The notes beneath the pieces are model-generated. The model made no database searches and was not told the origin of the DNA. It was given only the letters and a program-made list of their open reading frames with translations. A stretch of 6,477 nucleotides of DNA from an uncultured Flavobacteriales bacterium (GTDB taxonomy: Bacteria; Bacteroidota; Bacteroidia; Flavobacteriales; Weeksellaceae), in NCBI GenBank assembly GCA_937973555.1, contig CALJKL010000111.1, positions 1 through 6,477 of the forward strand. The letters are read 5' to 3'. Shown here piece after piece: positions 5,198 to 6,477 of this stretch; position 1 is the stretch's first letter; each line of letters starts with the position of its first letter. Made by a program: the position numbers and the translations under genes.

Positions 5198-6226
5198 ATG
5201 CAAATAGCCCGTGAACCTATTTTTAGAAGCACTTTACGTTCTTTTTTTGCAACTTTAGCCATTATTATAGGCATAGGATTTGGATGTATTGTTGTTGCAA
5301 TTGCTGCAACAGCTTTTACCAATACGATCTCTTTTCCTTCTCTTTCTCAGGCAACGCTTGCACCTAATGCACAGGATCTTATCCTTGCAAAACCCTCTAA
5401 TACACCTGTTATTTTGCGCATCAATCTCCATGGCGTTGTAGGTCTCGACGGACTTTCTTCTTCTAAAATCAATGATTTACTTATTGATTCACGCAACCAA
5501 TTTATGGATGGAAAATTGATTAAAGCTATATTTCTCCATATCAACACTCCGGGAGGAATGGCTACAGATTCACAAGTAATTTACCAAAAAATCAAAGACT
5601 ACAAAAACCGCTACCAAGTTCCTGTATATGCCTACGTAGAGGGTTTATGTGCTTCAGGAGGAATGTACATAGCTTCTGCAGCAGATAAAATTTACTCCAC
5701 TTCTTCTAGCACTATAGGGTCTGTAGGGGTCCGCATGGGTCCAATTTTTAACTTTTGCGACGGATTAGATAAATTAGGTATTAAAGCTTTAACTCTTACA
5801 GCAGGGAAAAACAAAGACACTCTCAATCCCTTCCGCCCTTGGACAGAAACTGAAGGGAAAGAGATGCAAGAGCTTATCAACCAAAATTATGTGCAATTTT
5901 TAGCTGCAGTAACCGAAGGCCGTCCTCGCCTAAGTAAAGAAAAGCTTGTCGCAGAATATGGAGCTCAAGTTTTTTTAGGCCCTGAAGCTGAAAAACTAGG
6001 ATATGTAGACAATGGAGATGCAACCTATGGACAAGCTCTCCAAGATTTAGTAAGAGCATGCAATATTGACGGGGACAACTACCAAGTTGTGCAGCTTTCT
6101 TCTCCTACGCCTTTGTTCTCTTCTATACAAAACAAACTCAAAGCTAAAGAAAATTTCCTAGAAGAGATGCATCCTTTATTTGCTAAAGAATTTCGAGGAA
6201 GAGCTCTTTTCCTTTATGTTCCATGA
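5198..6226 (+). CDS. sohB: Membrane-anchored S49 family serine protease (SohB/SppA)
   Basis: A complete 342-residue protease of MEROPS family S49, which cleaves signal-peptide remnants and other membrane polypeptides. An uncleaved N-terminal anchor spans about 15-40 (SFFATLAIIIGIGFGCIVVA), placing the catalytic domain outside the cytoplasmic membrane. The single S49 domain (about 70-280) shows VILRINLHGVVG (71-82), HINTPGG (114-120), the nucleophile motif ASGGMYIA (152-159, Ser153), SSTIGSVGV (170-178) and GKNKDTLNPFRP (203-214), with Lys206 the likely general base. The Ser-Lys spacing of 53 residues is like that of Bacillus SppA, and the single-domain length excludes the duplicated E. coli SppA type. 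The stop overlaps the polA start as ATGA. Sequence and the sohB-polA order point to Chlamydiaceae; sppA is an alternative name. Confidence 0.92.
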   Translation: MQIAREPIFRSTLRSFFATLAIIIGIGFGCIVVAIAATAFTNTISFPSLSQATLAPNAQDLILAKPSNTPVILRINLHGVVGLDGLSSSKINDLLIDSRNQFMDGKLIKAIFLHINTPGGMATDSQVIYQKIKDYKNRYQVPVYAYVEGLCASGGMYIASAADKIYSTSSSTIGSVGVRMGPIFNFCDGLDKLGIKALTLTAGKNKDTLNPFRPWTETEGKEMQELINQNYVQFLAAVTEGRPRLSKEKLVAEYGAQVFLGPEAEKLGYVDNGDATYGQALQDLVRACNIDGDNYQVVQLSSPTPLFSSIQNKLKAKENFLEEMHPLFAKEFRGRALFLYVP

Positions 6227-6477
6227 AATTGTTACATATACTAGATGGGACAAATCTTCTTTTTAGATCCTACTATGCCCTGAAACCTATGAGTAATGGA
6301 GAGGGGCTTGCAACACATGCTCTTTTCGGTTTTATTCGGGTTGTAAAAAAAATCATCAAAGAACAAAAAGCAGAATTTCTTGCTGTTATTTTCGATGGGA
6401 AAAACAATAAAAGTTCTCGAACACAGCTTTACGAAGAGTATAAAAAACAGCGTAAATCCACACCTCTAGATTTAATA
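6223..6477 (+). CDS. polA: DNA polymerase I, N-terminal part (5'-3' exonuclease domain)
   Basis: The first 85 codons of DNA polymerase I, cut by the right edge of the window. PolA fills gaps and removes RNA primers during replication and repair. The visible part is the start of the FEN-like 5'-3' exonuclease domain: ILDGTNLLFRSYYAL (6-20) with metal-binding Asp8, the helix LFGFIRVVKKIIKEQ (34-48), then AVIFDGKNNKSSR (54-66) with metal-binding Asp58 and the DNA-contacting YEEYKKQR (70-77). Asp8 and Asp58 are 50 residues apart, as are Asp13 and Asp63 in E. coli Pol I. The ATG overlaps the sohB stop by 4 bases (ATGA). GAGGAAGAG at 6196-6204 lies too far upstream for a good Shine-Dalgarno site, so translation is probably coupled to sohB. 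Confidence 0.94.
   Translation, partial: MKLLHILDGTNLLFRSYYALKPMSNGEGLATHALFGFIRVVKKIIKEQKAEFLAVIFDGKNNKSSRTQLYEEYKKQRKSTPLDLI

Overview
This window is most likely a chimera of two unrelated bacterial genomes, with sequencing adapter at its left end. Bases 2-34 match the Illumina TruSeq read-1 adapter, so base 35 is the first biological base. From there to about 4.6 kb the DNA looks like a low-GC flavobacterium (Bacteroidetes, probably Weeksellaceae such as Chryseobacterium or a relative). From about 4.65 kb to the end it looks like Chlamydiaceae. The two halves differ in gene families, strand, Shine-Dalgarno use and gene neighbourhood. Nothing mobile (integrase, IS, tRNA, att repeat) lies at the join, so a library or assembly artefact is far likelier than gene transfer. 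The species assignment is inference from protein resemblance and was not searched.

Flavobacterial part (35-~4600). All recognisable genes are on the minus strand, so transcription runs right to left. In that order: the C-terminal fragment of a Bacteroidetes hypothetical protein (4284-4601), a 79-bp gap with a degenerate GTTGTTG-rich inverted repeat, a MurC/Mpl-like Mur ligase (2834-4204), rsmI (2155-2829), a YdeI/DUF1801 protein (1565-2143), fabG (764-1507) and a compact MTA/SAH-nucleosidase-like protein (115-687). The Mur ligase, rsmI and YdeI genes are 4 and 11 nt apart and look like one transcription unit. fabG has its own TAAATTTG box, the Bacteroidetes -7 promoter motif, and ends in a clear rho-independent terminator lying directly in front of the nucleosidase gene. 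A second hairpin at 91-119 has its U-tract on the plus strand and probably serves a convergent gene cut off by the adapter.

Chlamydial part (~4650-6477). All genes are on the plus strand: the C-terminal part of a polytopic membrane protein (to 5049), a 148-bp gap, a complete membrane-anchored S49 protease of the SohB/SppA type (5198-6226) with a strong ribosome binding site, and the first 85 codons of polA (6223-6477), which overlaps the protease stop as ATGA. sohB followed by polA is the order I recall from chlamydial genomes.

The genes are mostly housekeeping: cell-wall precursor handling, 16S rRNA methylation, fatty acid synthesis, nucleoside salvage, membrane proteolysis and DNA repair. 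I see no novel defence or mobile system. The points most worth checking are the chimeric join, the divergent Mur ligase, the intergenic repeat and the terminator directly upstream of the nucleosidase gene.
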